Assembly (NCBI GenBank): GCA_036023115.1
Contig: JAYKKT010000073.1
Location: 11,203,001-11,267,000 of the forward strand
Source of the DNA: Brasenia schreberi
Lineage: Eukaryota; Streptophyta; Magnoliopsida; Nymphaeales; Cabombaceae
Reading direction: 5' to 3'
Length of the DNA stretch: 64,000 nt
The translations under genes and the position numbers were made by a program. Shown here piece after piece: positions 45,231 through 57,165 of this stretch; the first letter of the stretch is position 1, and every line of letters starts with the position of its first letter. A model generated the notes under the pieces. The model saw only the letters and a list, made by a program, of their open reading frames with translations, did not search any database and was not told where the DNA came from.

Positions 45231-45906
45231 TACCCTCTCTCTCTCCCTCTTTGAGGCTGCCTCTCTCGCTCTCCACTATTTAAACCGACCAAAAAACTCC
45301 TCGGGCAGCAGACTAAAAAGTCCGTTTTACCCCGACCGATTTTCAGATATTACAAAAGTCTGTTTTGCCCTTATTGAGCGAAAAACCTGTTTTATCCTCC
45401 GATAGTTTTTGAAAATTATGAAATATCGAGATATTGTTTTATATTATTGCCCTTTAAATTATTATATTACTTCCACTATGTCAAAAGACAGATTTGTGCC
45501 TTTATTTATGAGAAAATTACAAATTCGGACTGAGGGTTAAAATTATAGATTTAACCCCGATCAGTTATGAATTTTACAGAAATACCAAGAGTAATTTTAC
45601 GGGTCTGTCCTTGGGCATTTCGAAAAATTATAAAAGAGGACAGATAGTTAAAATTATTGTTTTATCCCTAGTATTTTTTTGAAAAATGTTAAGGGCAGAA
45701 TTTTTTGGAAAAGTTATGAATTTATCCCAGGTTGCATATGAGTTATTTTTAGCTCATTTTTCTTATATTATGTATCGTTCTAACAAGATTCCTGCTATGT
45801 GTATTTGTTGCTTATTGATTGTTTTCTTTTTAGACCGTCTAATTGTTAAAATTGTCAAATACATAAAAATGAATTCAAAATATGTGTGTTAAAATTGGCA
45901 AAATCC

Positions 45907-46600
45907 GAAAAACTAAACAGTATGAACTTCCAAACATGGAAAAGAAGAATTTCACTTATTCTAACACTTGAAGATGTTGAGTATGTATTAAAGGAAACCA
46001 TGCGTCTGCCACCACCAGACACATCTGAGTAACATATAGAAATGTACAAAATATTTCTGAAAGATGAAACAATAACAAGGACTGTCATGTTGACATACAT
46101 GGATGATGACTTGATTAGGGTCTTCGAAGAATACGAGACTACAAAAGAGTTGTTCGATTCAATAACAACCAAATATGACACAACTGTCAAACTGCATGTA
46201 CAATTGCTACTATAGAAATACAACTACTTTAAAATGAGAGAAGGAGATAACGTAGTAAAACATGTAAATCAAATGTTGGTAATGGCTAGGTACCTAGCTA
46301 TGACAAATTCAGTCATCCCAAAACTGATGCAAATATCAACAATCTTGAACAATCTACCCCCATCATGGAACATTGTAACCACTGCCCTCAGGTTAGGGCC
46401 ATAAATTAACCTTTCTGAGTTGCCTCTCAAACTAGCAATAGAGCAAGAACACATGAATAAGAATAAGAAAAAAAAATTACTAGTAGTAAAAGATGAGATA
46501 GGGTTTACCTCTAAACCCAACTAGAAGAAAAATAAACCAAACAAAAGGTTTGACAAGAATAACAAAAAGGGCGGTCAAAATTTTAAGAAATCATAAAAAA
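45907..46600 (+). pseudogene. copia copy 1 gag (UBN2-type), stops
   Basis: The frame of ATG 45922 reads MNFQTWKRRISLILTLEDVE, TRTVMLTYMDDDLIRVFEEY, YNYFKMREGDNVVKHVNQML and ILNNLPPSWNIVTTALRL, typical of plant copia gag with its UBN2-like core. In-frame stops at 46030, 46213 and 46402. A lysine-rich tail and a damaged CCHC knuckle region follow. Confidence 0.8.
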
Positions 46601-47241
46601 CCGGTTCTTAAGTCAAGCGTTTCAACTATGGAAAGATACACTAAAAGAGAGATTGTTGCAAAAGAAAGGTGGATGAAACAACCAAAAACGTGAATAATCA
46701 GAGAAGGAGGATATAATCTGCGTGATATTAGAATGTTTTTACATAAATCGCCTGGTGACAGATTGGTGGATCAATTGCGGAGTAACACATTTAAAAGACC
46801 AAGGAAGGGCCAATGGATCTAAAGGAATACAAGCCAGGCAAACATTGAGTGTACATGGAAAACAACACCTTCTTAGATGTTTTGGGTACTGAGTCATTTA
46901 GAATCTTTGAACAAGAAAATACTTTCAACAAGTATAAAGCTTGTATAGAAGGAAAAATGAAAAGGAAAGTTAAAGAAAAATGTTTGGCAGAATTAGAAAA
47001 GGGGAGGTCAACATTTTAAGAAAATGTAGGAAAGGTCTAGATAAGTATTTTATCTTATAGAAAGATGTGAGGATCAAACTAATTGTATTGGCTGATGTAT
47101 TAATTATACCATTAATAAGGCGTAATCTAGTCTCGGTCTAGTAAAGAAAGGTTTTGAGGTCAGTTTTATCCTTGACAAGGTGATTGTGGAGAAACATGAG
47201 AGAATATTATTCTCTAGGAAATTTGATGTAGAGTATGGATT

Positions 47242-47272
<31 letters not shown>

Positions 47273-48735
47273 CTAAGCCTTTTCCCATACTAGACGGGGT
47301 CGGCTACATGGATTCTTTGTTTCCACAGATCTCTATCGTGTGCCATGTTAGTAGTTAACTCCCAATAAGCTAGATCATTCTTTATTGTTTCTTTCCAACA
47401 CTTTTGTGGTCGTCCTCTACCTCTTTTAATACTTTCCAAATTTAGTTTTTCTAACCTTCTTACAGGTTCTTCTTTTGATCTTCTTTCTATATGTCCAAAC
47501 CATCTTAAACGATGTTCTCTCATTTTATCCTCTATTGGTGCCACTCCTAATTTGTTTCTAATAACCTCATTATGTATACGTTCTTTTCTTGTATGACCAC
47601 TCATCCATCTCAACATCTTCATTTCTGTCACAGACATCTTTTGTACATGTTGATGATTAACTGCCCAACACTCAGAACCATAAAACATGGCAGGCCTAAC
47701 TACTGCTCTATAATATTTGCCTTTTAATTTTAATGGTATCTTCTTATCATGTAGAGTATGGATTGTTTAAACTAAATGATAATGAAATTGAAAGTTCTTC
47801 TACTTATATAGATTGTGCCTATAATGTTGATGTGAATGTGTAACATAAAAGCCTTAGGCATATAAGTCTAAAAAGGTTGAGGAAATTATCTAACTTTGAC
47901 TTACTATATGGATTTGAGGAAAATACTTTCAACAAGTATAAAGCTTGTATAGAAGGAAAAATGAAAAGGAAAGTTAAAGAAAAATTGTTAGTGGTAAAAG
48001 GTTTGGCAAGAATAACAAAAAGGGAGGTCAACATTTTAAGAAAATGTAGGAAACCGCTTCTCAGGTCTAAGTATTTTAGTTATAGAAAGATGTGACGCTA
48101 TAAGAGGATCTAATCAACGTGATATTGACTAAAGGAATGATATAATGAACGTGATATCAGAATGTCTGTACATGGACCGCCTAGTGACAGGTTGGTGGAT
48201 CAACTCTGGAGCTACCATACACATCTCAAAGACCAAGGACGGAGCAAACCATGAGAACATTGGGTGTACATGGAAAATTACACTTTCTCAGATGTTTTGG
48301 GTAATGGGTTTTTTAGAATATTTGTACAAGACAAACCGATTGTACTAACTAATGTATGAATTGTAACGTCAATAAGGAGTAATCTAGTCTCGGTCCCTGT
48401 CTTAGTAAAGAAAGGTTTTGAGGTCAGGTTTATTCCTGACAAGGTAACTGTGGGAAAACATGAGAGAATATTATTCTCTAGGGCGTTTGATGTAGAACAT
48501 TGATTGTTTAAATTAATTGATAATGAAAATGGAAATTCTTTTGCTTATATTGACTATACCTTTAATATTGATGTGAATATGTGGCATAAACGGTTTGGGC
48601 ATATAAGTTTGAAAAAGTTGAGGAAATTATCTAACTTAAACTTATTACCTGGATTTGAGAAAAATACTTTCAACAAGTGCAAAGCTTGTATAGAAGGAAA
48701 AGTAAAAAGAAAAGTTTTTACCAAAGAGTCAACAT
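46545..48735 (+). repeat. rearranged gag-protease-preintegrase segment in copia copy 1
   Basis: The block from gag tail/CCHC (RFDKNNKKGGQNFKK-like) through protease (WWIN) to the pre-integrase ENTFNK.KACIEGK occurs three times: about 46545-46975, 46976-47965 (with the nested LINE) and 47966-48720. Each jump goes from the lysine-rich end of the pre-integrase (GKMKRKVKEK) back to the similarly A-rich gag sequence. The first two copies have their own internal deletions. Copy 2 of the element has only one such block. Confidence 0.75.
47242..47748 (-). mobile_element. RTE-type LINE nested in copia copy 1
   Basis: 507 bp. The minus strand ends ...GTAGCCGACCCCGTCTAGTA, AAAAGGCTTAGTT then eight or so GTT units. 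It encodes the family C-terminus [20 protein letters not shown] ... [15 protein letters not shown] in one open frame (47688-47290). A perfect 16-bp target-site duplication atgtagagtatggatt (47226-47241 and 47749-47764) brackets it, dating it after the copia insertion. Least decayed of the short copies. Confidence 0.95.
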
Positions 48736-48739
48736 AGGC

Positions 48740-49490
48740 TACAACTCTGTTGGAAGTCAAATGACACGGATTTATGTGGACTATTTAGAGTAAGGTGAAA
48801 TCGTGAAAAGATTTATTTTATAAACTTTATGAATGATTAATCTAGATATACGTATTTATATCTTTCGGCAAATAAATTTGAGGCATTACAAGCTTTTAAA
48901 GAATATAAGGAGGAAGTGAAAAACCAATTAGGGCATTCAATCAAACTCCTAAGATTAGATAGAGGTGGATAATATACCTCTTCATAATTTCTTAAATTTT
49001 GTAAAGACTTTGGTATTGCAAAGCAAAATATAATGCCTAAGACACCTCAACAAAATAGTGTAGCTGAGAGATATAACAGAACCTTGTTGAATATGATAAG
49101 GTCAATATTGATTGATGCTTCTCTATGAAGGATATTTTGGGGAGAAGCAGTAAGTACAACGATTTACATACTCAATAGAGTACCATATAAAGCTGTATTC
49201 ACTATACCATATGAGATGTGATTTGGAAGAAAACTCAACCTACGTCATTTCAGGAGTTGGGCATCTTTTGCACATGTAAAGATACTTGATCAGTCTAGAG
49301 ATAAGTTAGAAAGTAGGTCCTTAAGATGTATATTCATTGGATATCCAAAAGGTTCAAAGGGATATCAGTTTTATCATAAGGACCACGGACTGATAAAAAG
49401 GAGAGATGTTGAATTCTTAGAAGATACTAAGAATGACATATTGGAAAACAATGATGAATGTAGTGATGATCTAGTAGACCTAGATTAATC
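48740..49490 (+). pseudogene. copia copy 1 integrase, stops
   Basis: Reads FINFMND*SRYTYLYL, NKFEALQAFKEYKEEVKNQL, LLRLDRGG (the second catalytic Asp region), then QQNSVAERYNRTLLNMIRSI, the third acidic motif E, then the C-terminal SWASFAHVKILDQSRDKLES. Multiple in-frame stops. Confidence 0.75.
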
Positions 49491-49639
49491 ATGATTAGAA
49501 CCCATATAAGATCTTCTTGAAAGAACCAAAACCTTAAGTGGACATGAAAGGCCTAGGGCCACTTCGTCTTACTTAACGGATTATCACACTTATCTTGTAG
49601 AAGAAGTGTGTAATTCAGTGGATTTAGATAAGTTAATTG

Positions 49640-51180
49640 ATAACTTAACTTATGAGCAAGCTATGAACTCATCGGAAGCATTAAATTGGGGGAAAGCCAT
49701 GGATGAGGAAATTGAATTCATTGAGGAAAACCAAGTTTGAGAATTGATTGATTTGCCAAAAGGAAGGAAAACTATAGGTTGTAAATGAGTTCTGAAAAAG
49801 AAGTACAAAGTCGATGGTTCAATTGATAAGTTTAAAGCGAAGTTGGTTGCAAAGGGTTTTTCGCAAAAGGATGTGATAGATTATGTTGAGACATATTCTC
49901 CAGTTACAAAATTTGCATCTATAAGAATAATCTTGATAATATCTGCATATTATGATTTAGACTTATATCAGTTAGATGTAAGGACAACATTTCTAAATGG
50001 AGATTTAGATGAAATCATATACATGGGGCAACCCGAAGGATTTATGGTTGAAGGTCAAGAAGATAAAGTATATAGGTTGAGAAAATCCCTATATGGCCTG
50101 AAACAATCACCTCGCCAATAGTATTTGACATTTCAAAATGCCATTATAGAACTTGGGTTTGTGAGTGATAAACTTGATCACTGTGTATATGTGTGGAACA
50201 GTAGGAGCCACTTTGTCATCTTATCATTATATGTAGATGACATATTGTTGACTGGGAATGACAATGAGATGATTGTCAAAACCAAGTCATGGTTAAACTC
50301 AAAGTTTGAAATGAAGGATATGGGAGAAGCATCCTATATCTTGGGTATAAAGATCTCTCGAGATAGATAATATATACTCTTATGCTTGAGTAAGAAGAGA
50401 TATATTGATCATATCCTCAAGAAGTTCAAAATGGGTGAATGCAAGTCTATTGTTACACCTGTTGCAAAAGGGGTTAAACATAATAAGCTGATTGTCTCGA
50501 TGAAGGAGGCAATAAGCCTAACATTCCTTATGCACAAGCTGTAGGTAGCTTGATGTATGCTATAGAAGACCTGATATCAGTTTTGCTGTTGGTCTTGTAA
50601 GTAGATATCAAAGTAATCCTGGATGGCAACACTAGATAGATGTAAAAAGGATTTTAAGATATCTTAAAGGACCAAGAGCTTGAATCTGTGTTTTCAAGCA
50701 GATGAACTGAAAGTGGTAGGATACTCAGATGCTGACTTTGTTGGAAGAAAAGATGACAACAAATCAACGTGAGGTCAAACATTCTTATTTGGGGTGGTGC
50801 TGTTTCTTGGACATATAAGAAACAGGGTTGTGTAACATTGCATACACAGAAAGTTAAGTATGTTGCTTGCTGTATGGCTGCAACGAGTGTTGTCTGGATA
50901 AGCCGCTTTATACATGATTTGAAGTTAAAAATAACTGACGAGCCAGTTGTCATTTAGTGTGATAACAATGCAACAATTACTCTTATCAAGAGTGGAGCTG
51001 ATTGTTGAAAAAGAAAGCATATAATGGTTAAATACCACTATGTTAATGATATGGTTATGAGAAAGGAAATATCCATCTCATACATGCCAAGAAATAATAT
51101 GTTGGGAGACCCCTTGACTAAAGGCATAAGAGAGAAACTTTTCTCAAAACATGTTACGAACATGGGTTTGAGGTATGTTT
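49640..51180 (+). pseudogene. copia copy 1 reverse transcriptase and RNase H, stops
   Basis: RT: KLVAKGFSQKDVIDYVETYS, PVTKFASIRIILIISAYYDL, LYQLDVRTTFLNGDLDEIIY, then LSLYVDDILLTGNDNEMIVK with the catalytic YVDD. RNase H: VVGYSDADF keeps its Asp. A one-base shift around 50775-50800 and a stop after DDNKST break the rest. The frame 49843-50121 is the longest intact RT piece. Confidence 0.82.
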
Positions 51181-51310
51181 GATTGTTGTGTAGGGAAATA
51201 ATCACACAACGGGTGTTGATTATAGCATCAATCATGAAAGGACATTATTAGGTAAACTCTACAAAAGTGAGAGGAAAACTAGTATGTCAGTATACTTGGC
51301 TCGAATGACT

Positions 51311-51320
51311 AAGTGGGAGA
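51311..51320 (+). other. polypurine tract, copia copy 1
   Basis: AAGTGGGAGA immediately before the right LTR, where plus-strand DNA synthesis is primed. Confidence 0.75.
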
Positions 51321-51712
51321 TGTTAGGTTGTGGCCATTCTTGGCAATGCAGTACTGGTAATGGCTGGACTGGTCATACAGTCCGTTACCTGTATCTTAGG
51401 CTAAAGATACGATGATCATAACAGTCGGACCGTTACCGAAAATCTCGGTAACAGTCCGGATAAGAATGCTTAAGATGAAGGAAGCCCAGTAGGATAACCG
51501 GAAAAGAAGGAGCATGCATTGCTCTATAAATACAGAGTAGCGCATAACGAAAAGGACATCAAGAGAAAAACATCTTTTCCCGAAAAACTCCATTGAAACC
51601 TCAAAAACCAGATATTACTTACCTTCTGTTTCGCTTTTGGCGTACTTGGAAGAGCTTAAAGGCAGACAACCAAAAGCTTGGAAGTAGCCGAAATGAGGCG
51701 AAAAAATCAACA
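51321..51712 (+). repeat. copia copy 1, right LTR
   Basis: 392 bp, TGTTAGGTTG ... AATCAACA. TATAAATA is conserved near 51524. Confidence 0.92.
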
Positions 51713-52774
51713 AAAACTACTAATTCCGATTATTTATAATAATTTTGATTATTTGTAACAACCCAAAGATGTGAAAGGACAGTTGGAATATTTTGCATTA
51801 TCGTTATATTCCGGCTGTCTCAATAAGTATTTGGACTGTTTCCACGAAATAATCCTCTTCCGATTATTATTATTTCGGTTTTAATATTATGGTTTCTGAT
51901 TGACAATAGTCAGAATTGTGTCCCATCGTAGAAAACTGACACTTGATCGAATTACTTTTATTTACAAAGAGTTGGGGCCACGATCAAACCAGCCAAAATT
52001 AAATATTTTAAAAAGAAAAAAAGGTGGAAGAATATGAAGATATCTTGTGATTCCATCTCTTTCATACCCCGTTTGGTATTGCTTCTTGTGGTGTGGTGGG
52101 TATCAGTCGCAAAGCAAATTGACAAAGACTCGCCATCGACTTCATTTATCTCTTCCCCATCATGCTACTAATGTCCAGCTGATTATCTTTCATGGAGTTA
52201 ATTTAACCACTAATAACAACTAATGGGGGGCTGCTGATCGGGTGCTCGTCCCCATGCCACGTAATCACAAATTCCATCGAGTCGCCGGAATCTTGACTTG
52301 TGGGTGAATTGAAATCTGCGGCGGTCGTGGCGCGGCTCGATTGGATACAGCCAAATGGGTACATGTCTCGCAATTAATCAAGTCATTACAATAATCAAAC
52401 TGTTTGTTAACTTTCTCAATTTGATGCCAAGAGCATGTGAGAGGAGAGATCTACAGTGGCATCTCCATATTTTTGGATATGGGTCCAAGTTTGAATCCCT
52501 TGATCTTTTTCATGACTGCAATTTTATGTTGTTCCTCTCAACTGCATCCTCATACAGAAGAGATTTCCCCCCCTTTCTTTTATATGGGTTTTCTCTCTTT
52601 CTTTTTGGGTACAGTGGGTAGGAGTTTCCCATGGGTAAAGCCAGTTAGGCGGGTAGAAGACCGCCTTAGGCCCCTAAAATTTTAAGCATGTTACAGTATC
52701 TGTATAGACTAAAATTTCTTACACAAGCACAACATTTTTAGGTCCTAAATTTTTAAATCACATGTAGTATCCAA
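51713..52774. other. intergenic, no gene recognised
   Basis: The open frames 52355-52685 match nothing known. A GC-richer patch at 52225-52350 could belong to a promoter, but no gene follows. Confidence 0.35.
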
Positions 52775-52852
52775 CCTTCGGAGTGGCTGAAGCCAGATGA
52801 AACACCCTGAGTATTGAACTCATAACCTTTAACTTGTGAATCGACCTGCTAC
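52775..52852 (-). mobile_element. tRNA-derived SINE copy (family A)
   Basis: Minus strand: GACGTAGCAGGTCGATTCAC, AAGTTAAAGGTTATGAGTTC, AATACTCAGGGTGTTTCATC. Same layout as 44022-44100. Confidence 0.5.
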
Positions 52853-52924
52853 GTCTCGAGATTTTTTTATGAAAAAATTACAAATTATATTGAATTGTAT
52901 TATTGTACAAGTAGGTGCAAATTG

Positions 52925-53078
52925 CAATGGTGGATCTAGAAACTCTTTTGAGATGGGACATATAGCTCCTTCAATGGTTTCGGGTGGGGCAAACCATGGA
53001 TCTCACCATGGGTTGTATATTCTGGTGGAACGAACACCCCATCTAGGCTCAATGTAGATCTGCCACAGAGTAGGTGGA
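52925..53078. mobile_element. CAGTGG(C/T)GGATCTA-type MITE-like element
   Basis: About 154 bp with ends AATGGTGGATCTAGAAAC and TCAATGTAGATCTGCCACAG, imperfect inverted repeats of about 17 bp. Same family as 8062-8180 and 56985-57165. Confidence 0.5.
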
Positions 53079-53307
53079 TCCAGCCACACCAGAACCAAGC
53101 TTTCTTCTGTGCTAAGTGGGGGCAGGCAAGATGGATTCATAGACACCAATGTGCTCCATTTTTGTCCCATGTTAGCATTTAACTCCAAAAAGACTCGATA
53201 TTCCCTGCAATTGATGAAGAAACACTTACTTTTTCCAATGAAAGAATAAGAACTTAGTCATTGTGTGTTCTACGTAGTGAAAATCCCTGTGCTTGAAATG
53301 ATTTGTG

Positions 53308-53560
53308 CTTTTATGAGAGCATAGTTCATGCACACACTCATTTATACTCTAATCTTTTTAAAGATTTCAACCGTTCAATGTTTAAGATCAACAGGTTGAG
53401 ATCTTTAAGTTAAATTGTACTTTTAAAAGTACTAAGATACTTTTTGGCTTTTAAAATTTGAATGTCAACCATTGATCTTATTGATTGAAACAATTGAGAT
53501 CCTTGAGAATGCTGAAGCATAAATGAATGTGCACATTTGCTTCTTTCTCCATGCTTTACA
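53308..53560. mobile_element. foldback MITE-like repeat, copy 2
   Basis: The left half (GAGCATAGTTCATGCACACA, CTCATTTATA, AAGATTTCAACCGTTCAATG) and the right half reversed (GCAAATGTGCACATTCATTT, ATG, CTCAATTGTTTCAATCAATA) are imperfect inverted copies, giving long degenerate terminal repeats around a central AAAAGTACTAAGATACTTTT. Confidence 0.45.
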
Positions 53561-53968
53561 TTATTATTTTTCACAATATTATCTCCACTCAGTTATTTCA
53601 TGTTAAATACTGTTTCTGCTTAATCTTCTATGGTTCTTCTTATCTTTGTTTTTCTTTTGAATTTTAATAGCTTTTTTTTCAGATTTAAATGCTAATATGA
53701 TATAAAATGAAGCTCGATAGTGACTAGTAATACATGTAGCCAATAGTGTGGGAGAAGGTTTGATTTTTTTTTTTGTACCAATTGAAAGCCCTTCATATGC
53801 ATGTGTGAGTGTCGAGAGAGCTTTACTCGGAAAGTGGGCCAATCAAGCTCGAACCAGATTAGTCGGGTCCAACACGTTTTCACATACCAATGGTTTAAAC
53901 AAAGAAAAGGTCGATGATGCCCATCTCTAACAATGTATATTCATGCTTTACTTTTAGGACAATAGTAT
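53561..53968. other. intergenic, no gene recognised
   Basis: AT-rich with a T-run at 53764-53775. Open frames on both strands lack any family resemblance. Confidence 0.35.
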
Positions 53969-53976
53969 AATTTATA

Positions 53977-55239
53977 CAACAACAACAACAACTAAGCCTT
54001 TTCTCATACTAGACGGGGTCGGCTATATGGATTCTTTGTTTCCACAGATCTCTATCGTGTGCCATGTTAGCAGTTAACTCACAATAAGCTAGATCATTCT
54101 TTATTGTTTCTTTCTAACACTTTTGTGGTCGTCCTCTACCTCTTTTAATACTTTCCAAATTTAGTTTTTCTAACCTTCTTACAGGTTCTTCTTTTGATTT
54201 TCTTTCTATATGTCCAAACCATTTTAAACGATATTCTCTCATTTTATCCTCTATTGGTGCCACTCCTAATTTGTTTCTAATAACCTCATTATGTATACGG
54301 TCTTTTCTTGTATGACCACTCATCCATCTCAACATCTTCATTTTTGTCACAGACATCTTTTGTACATGTTGATGATTAACTGCCCAATACTCAGAATCAT
54401 AAAACATGGCAGGCCTAATTGGTGCTCTATAATATTTACCTTTTAACTTTAATGGTATCTTCTTATCACAAAGAATACCTGATGCTCCTCTCCATTTTAA
54501 CCAACCAGCATTAATTCTATGTGTAACATCTCCATCAATTCTTCCATCACTCTGAAAAAGTGACCCTAGGTATTTAAAACTTTCCTTTTAGGGGATGCAA
54601 TGTGTGCTAATTTTAATTTCTATGTCCTCCGAGGTAACCAAATGATCAAACTTACATTCCATATATTCTGTCTTTGTTCTACTAAGTTGGAGGCCTTTGC
54701 TTTCTAATGTTTCTCTCCATAGTTCCAATTTTCTATTAACTTTTTCCTTAGACTCCTCCACTAATACAATGTCATCAGCAAATAACATACACAAAGGTAC
54801 TTCATCTTGAATATGTTTTGTTAACTCATCCATCACCATTATAAATAAATATGGACTTAAAGTTGATCCTTGATATAACCCAATATTAACTTCAAAGAAG
54901 TTTGTTGTTCCTTCATGAGTCCTCACACATGTTTTTGCACCATCATACATGTCTCTTATAAGTATAATATATGTCAATGGGATACCTCTTTTTTCCAAAG
55001 AACCTCCCTCGGTACCCTATCAAAAGCTTTTTCTAGATCAATAAATATCATGTGAAGGTCTTTTTCTTTGCTCTAAAATGTTTCATAAGACGTCTCAAAA
55101 GGTGAATCGCTTCAATAGTAGATTTGCCTGGCATGAATCCAAATTGGTTCGCTGTTGTACTTGATACTTGTCTTAAAAACTATGTTCAATAATTCTTTCC
55201 CATAATTTCATAGTATGGCTCATTAACTTAATACCTCGA
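53977..55239 (-). mobile_element. RTE-type LINE, 5'-truncated
   Basis: About 1.26 kb from the RT middle to the (GTT)n tail. Open pieces: GIPLTYIILIRDMYDGAKTC, GLYQGSTLSPYLFIMVMDEL, MLFADDIVLVEESKEK (54998-54588) and [20 protein letters not shown] (54407-54114). Close to the 33712 copy. aatttata at 53969-53976 and 55240-55247 may be a short target-site duplication. Confidence 0.9.
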
Positions 55240-55247
55240 AATTTATA

Positions 55248-55945
55248 AAGTCATACAAATATTTATAAAAAATATAAATAACGCTTTTAGTATACTCTTG
55301 CTCTTAAAAGTAAATTTTAAGTGAAATGAGTGGGCATAATTCTCTCTATATATAATATTATTGTCGGAAGTAATGGCTCCACATAAATGGCATCATACGG
55401 TACACATGAATAAAATGTAAGAAGACAAAGGTCGTGTGAAAAACTCTAACCCTCATTATTAAGGAGAAATACGAATATATAAGATATTAGGAAATGAAAT
55501 GGGTCCCTCAAGTTATCTGGATTGCCAAAGGGCTAAGTAAGTATTTAATGTGCATGAGAAAACTAAAGCAAAAGCAGAAAAAGAAATATATGTGGTACCA
55601 TTGATTTCCTAATACATCTTTGATTATGCGTGCATGTTTATAGACTTTGACAAAAACGACAAATAACATACCAAGTTTTTCGGGCATAATTTCCGATAAC
55701 TCTTCACTTCTTTGTTCATACCACTCTTTTCACCATCATGCCAATACCCCATGATCCATAAGATTAGCTCATGATAATAGGCCTCTCTCGCTTGCTCAAA
55801 ATGATAACCCTTCATGAGCTACATGTCCTATCCTTTTTTTGAAACTCTCCACTTTTGCCACACATATCTTCATATATTTTCTAGTATCAACACATATTAT
55901 TGATTAAAAACTTGTGACCATTGACTCTTCTCACTTATGTTTAAT
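55248..55945. other. intergenic, no gene recognised
   Basis: AT-rich; no coding or repeat signature identified. Confidence 0.35.
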
Positions 55946-56470
55946 CATTATTTTTTTGGACATGAGTATAATAACACTATCCTTTATCATTTTTTAAAAA
56001 CTTTTAAATTATAGACTACTAAAAAGTAATGAATGAGACATGACAAACCATATCAAAGGTGGGCACAATCCAATTTTCCTATATAAGTGATTGGATCATG
56101 TCTACCACCGACACTTTCCACTTAATTCCAACAATTATTTTTTAGAAGCATTAGTATAATAACATTGTCTTCCATTATTTTTAAAAACTCTTTAAAAAAA
56201 TTTAAATTACAAACCAACAAAAAGTAATGGGTAGAGCACGAGTAATCATGTCAAAAGTGAGCACAATCCAATTTTCTTTTATAAGTGATTAGATGATGTA
56301 CATCACCCATGTCTAACTATTTCTTTTTAAGAGCATGAGTGTAATAATAATATTTTTTATTATTTTTTAGACCCTCAAAATTTATTTTAATTACACTCAT
56401 GCCATTGAAAAGCAATGAATGATCATATCAAAGGTGAGCAGGATCCTTTTTTCTATATATATATATATGA
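55946..56470. repeat. three-copy degenerate tandem repeat, period ~187 bp
   Basis: The phrase CAT(G/T)AGT(A/G)TAATAA occurs at 55961, 56149 and 56334, each followed in register by a TATTTTT..A.A.CT.TT.AAA stretch, AAAAAGTAATG, A(T/C)ATCAAA(G/A)GTGAGCA and TATATAAGTGATT. Periods are 188 and 185 bp. The nearby 41930-42020 sequence is possibly related in reverse. Confidence 0.65.
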
Positions 56471-56654
56471 TTCAGTATTTGATAAGTGGTATATTTTGCA
56501 TGATTGATTGTGATTATTTTCTTGGATTATGTTTATATTTACTATTTATTCTAGAGATTAAGATTCTTGGCAACGTGCATTACAAAACAACAATGTCTCT
56601 AGACCTAGGTGTGCTTTTCTTATGTAGCAAATAATTAATATATAAAACACAAAG

Positions 56655-56730
56655 AAAAATAGCTTGCCAGACTAGGGGGTCGATTCATGAGTTCGATGCA
56701 TAAGGCTTCTACATCCCATTGTATAAAAAA
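56655..56730 (+). mobile_element. tRNA-derived SINE fragment (family A)
   Basis: AGACTAGGGGGTCGATTCATGA, GTTCGATGCATAAGGCTTCT, then CCCATTGTATAAAAAATAAT, the family tail. Central part deleted. Confidence 0.45.
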
Positions 56731-56881
56731 TAATCAATATAAGAAAATGCTAATACACTTTTGATAACACAGACGCATTATATGATTTATGTACGAAAAA
56801 AAATTAGACATCTAGAAACAAGTGATTTATTCATCTATTACCTAAAATTCGGAAAATTGCATTGGCTTTTAGTCATCGAGT

Positions 56882-56960
56882 TGGCAAGAACAACGATCCG
56901 TAATGCTTCTAGATAGGGGATCGACTCACAAGAACTTTCAAGTTAAAGTTCAAGAGAGAA
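56882..56960 (+). mobile_element. tRNA-derived SINE fragment (family A)
   Basis: GGCAAGAACAACGATCC, CTTCTAGATAGGGGATCGAC, TCACAAG...CAAGTTAAAG. Truncated before box B, directly followed by an MITE-like element. Confidence 0.4.
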
Positions 56961-56984
56961 GCAAACATTTTAAATCACTAGGCA

Positions 56985-57165
56985 GTGGTGGATCTAGAAA
57001 ATTAGTGTTGGAGGGGGCGACATACATATTTAATCACGTTAGGGGGGCGAAGCATGAATCTCAACCATATATTTACTGCAAAAACATAGGTTTTACTGTA
57101 AAATTTCAAATTTTCAAGGGGGCAGCCGCCCCCACTCCTCCATGTAGATCTTCCATTGGCACTAG
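56985..57165. mobile_element. CAGTGG(C/T)GGATCTA-type MITE-like element
   Basis: Opens GGCAGTGGTGGATCTAGAAA and closes CCATGTAGATCTTCCATTGG, imperfect inverted ends, with G-rich (GGAGGGGGCGA) and C-rich (CAGCCGCCCCCACTCC) sub-terminal runs that pair with each other. The open frames across it are artefacts. Confidence 0.55.

Larger units (their letters stand above)
44457..51712 (+). mobile_element. Ty1/copia LTR retrotransposon, copy 1 (defective)
   Basis: 7,256 bp including a nested 507-bp LINE. LTRs 44457-44853 and 51321-51712 start TGTTAGGTTG and end in CA. The primer site is TGGTATTAGGGC, and a purine tract precedes the right LTR. Possible 5-bp target duplication aaagc/aaaac, one base different. 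Domain order is gag, protease, integrase, RT, RNase H, the copia order. The two LTRs differ at roughly one base in seven over the first ~180 bp by eye, so insertion is old. Confidence 0.93.

Noticed and set aside
44900..45292. 130-codon minus-strand frame with LRPAVFLF-like repeats
   Set aside because: It is a by-product of the 30-bp minisatellite in the copia leader, open on both strands because the unit is a multiple of three.
47243..47275. (CAA)n tracts as simple microsatellites or a CRISPR-like array
   Set aside because: They are the reverse complement of LINE (GTT)n tails, always joined to AACTAAGCCTTTTC; no spaced repeats of CRISPR type exist in the window.
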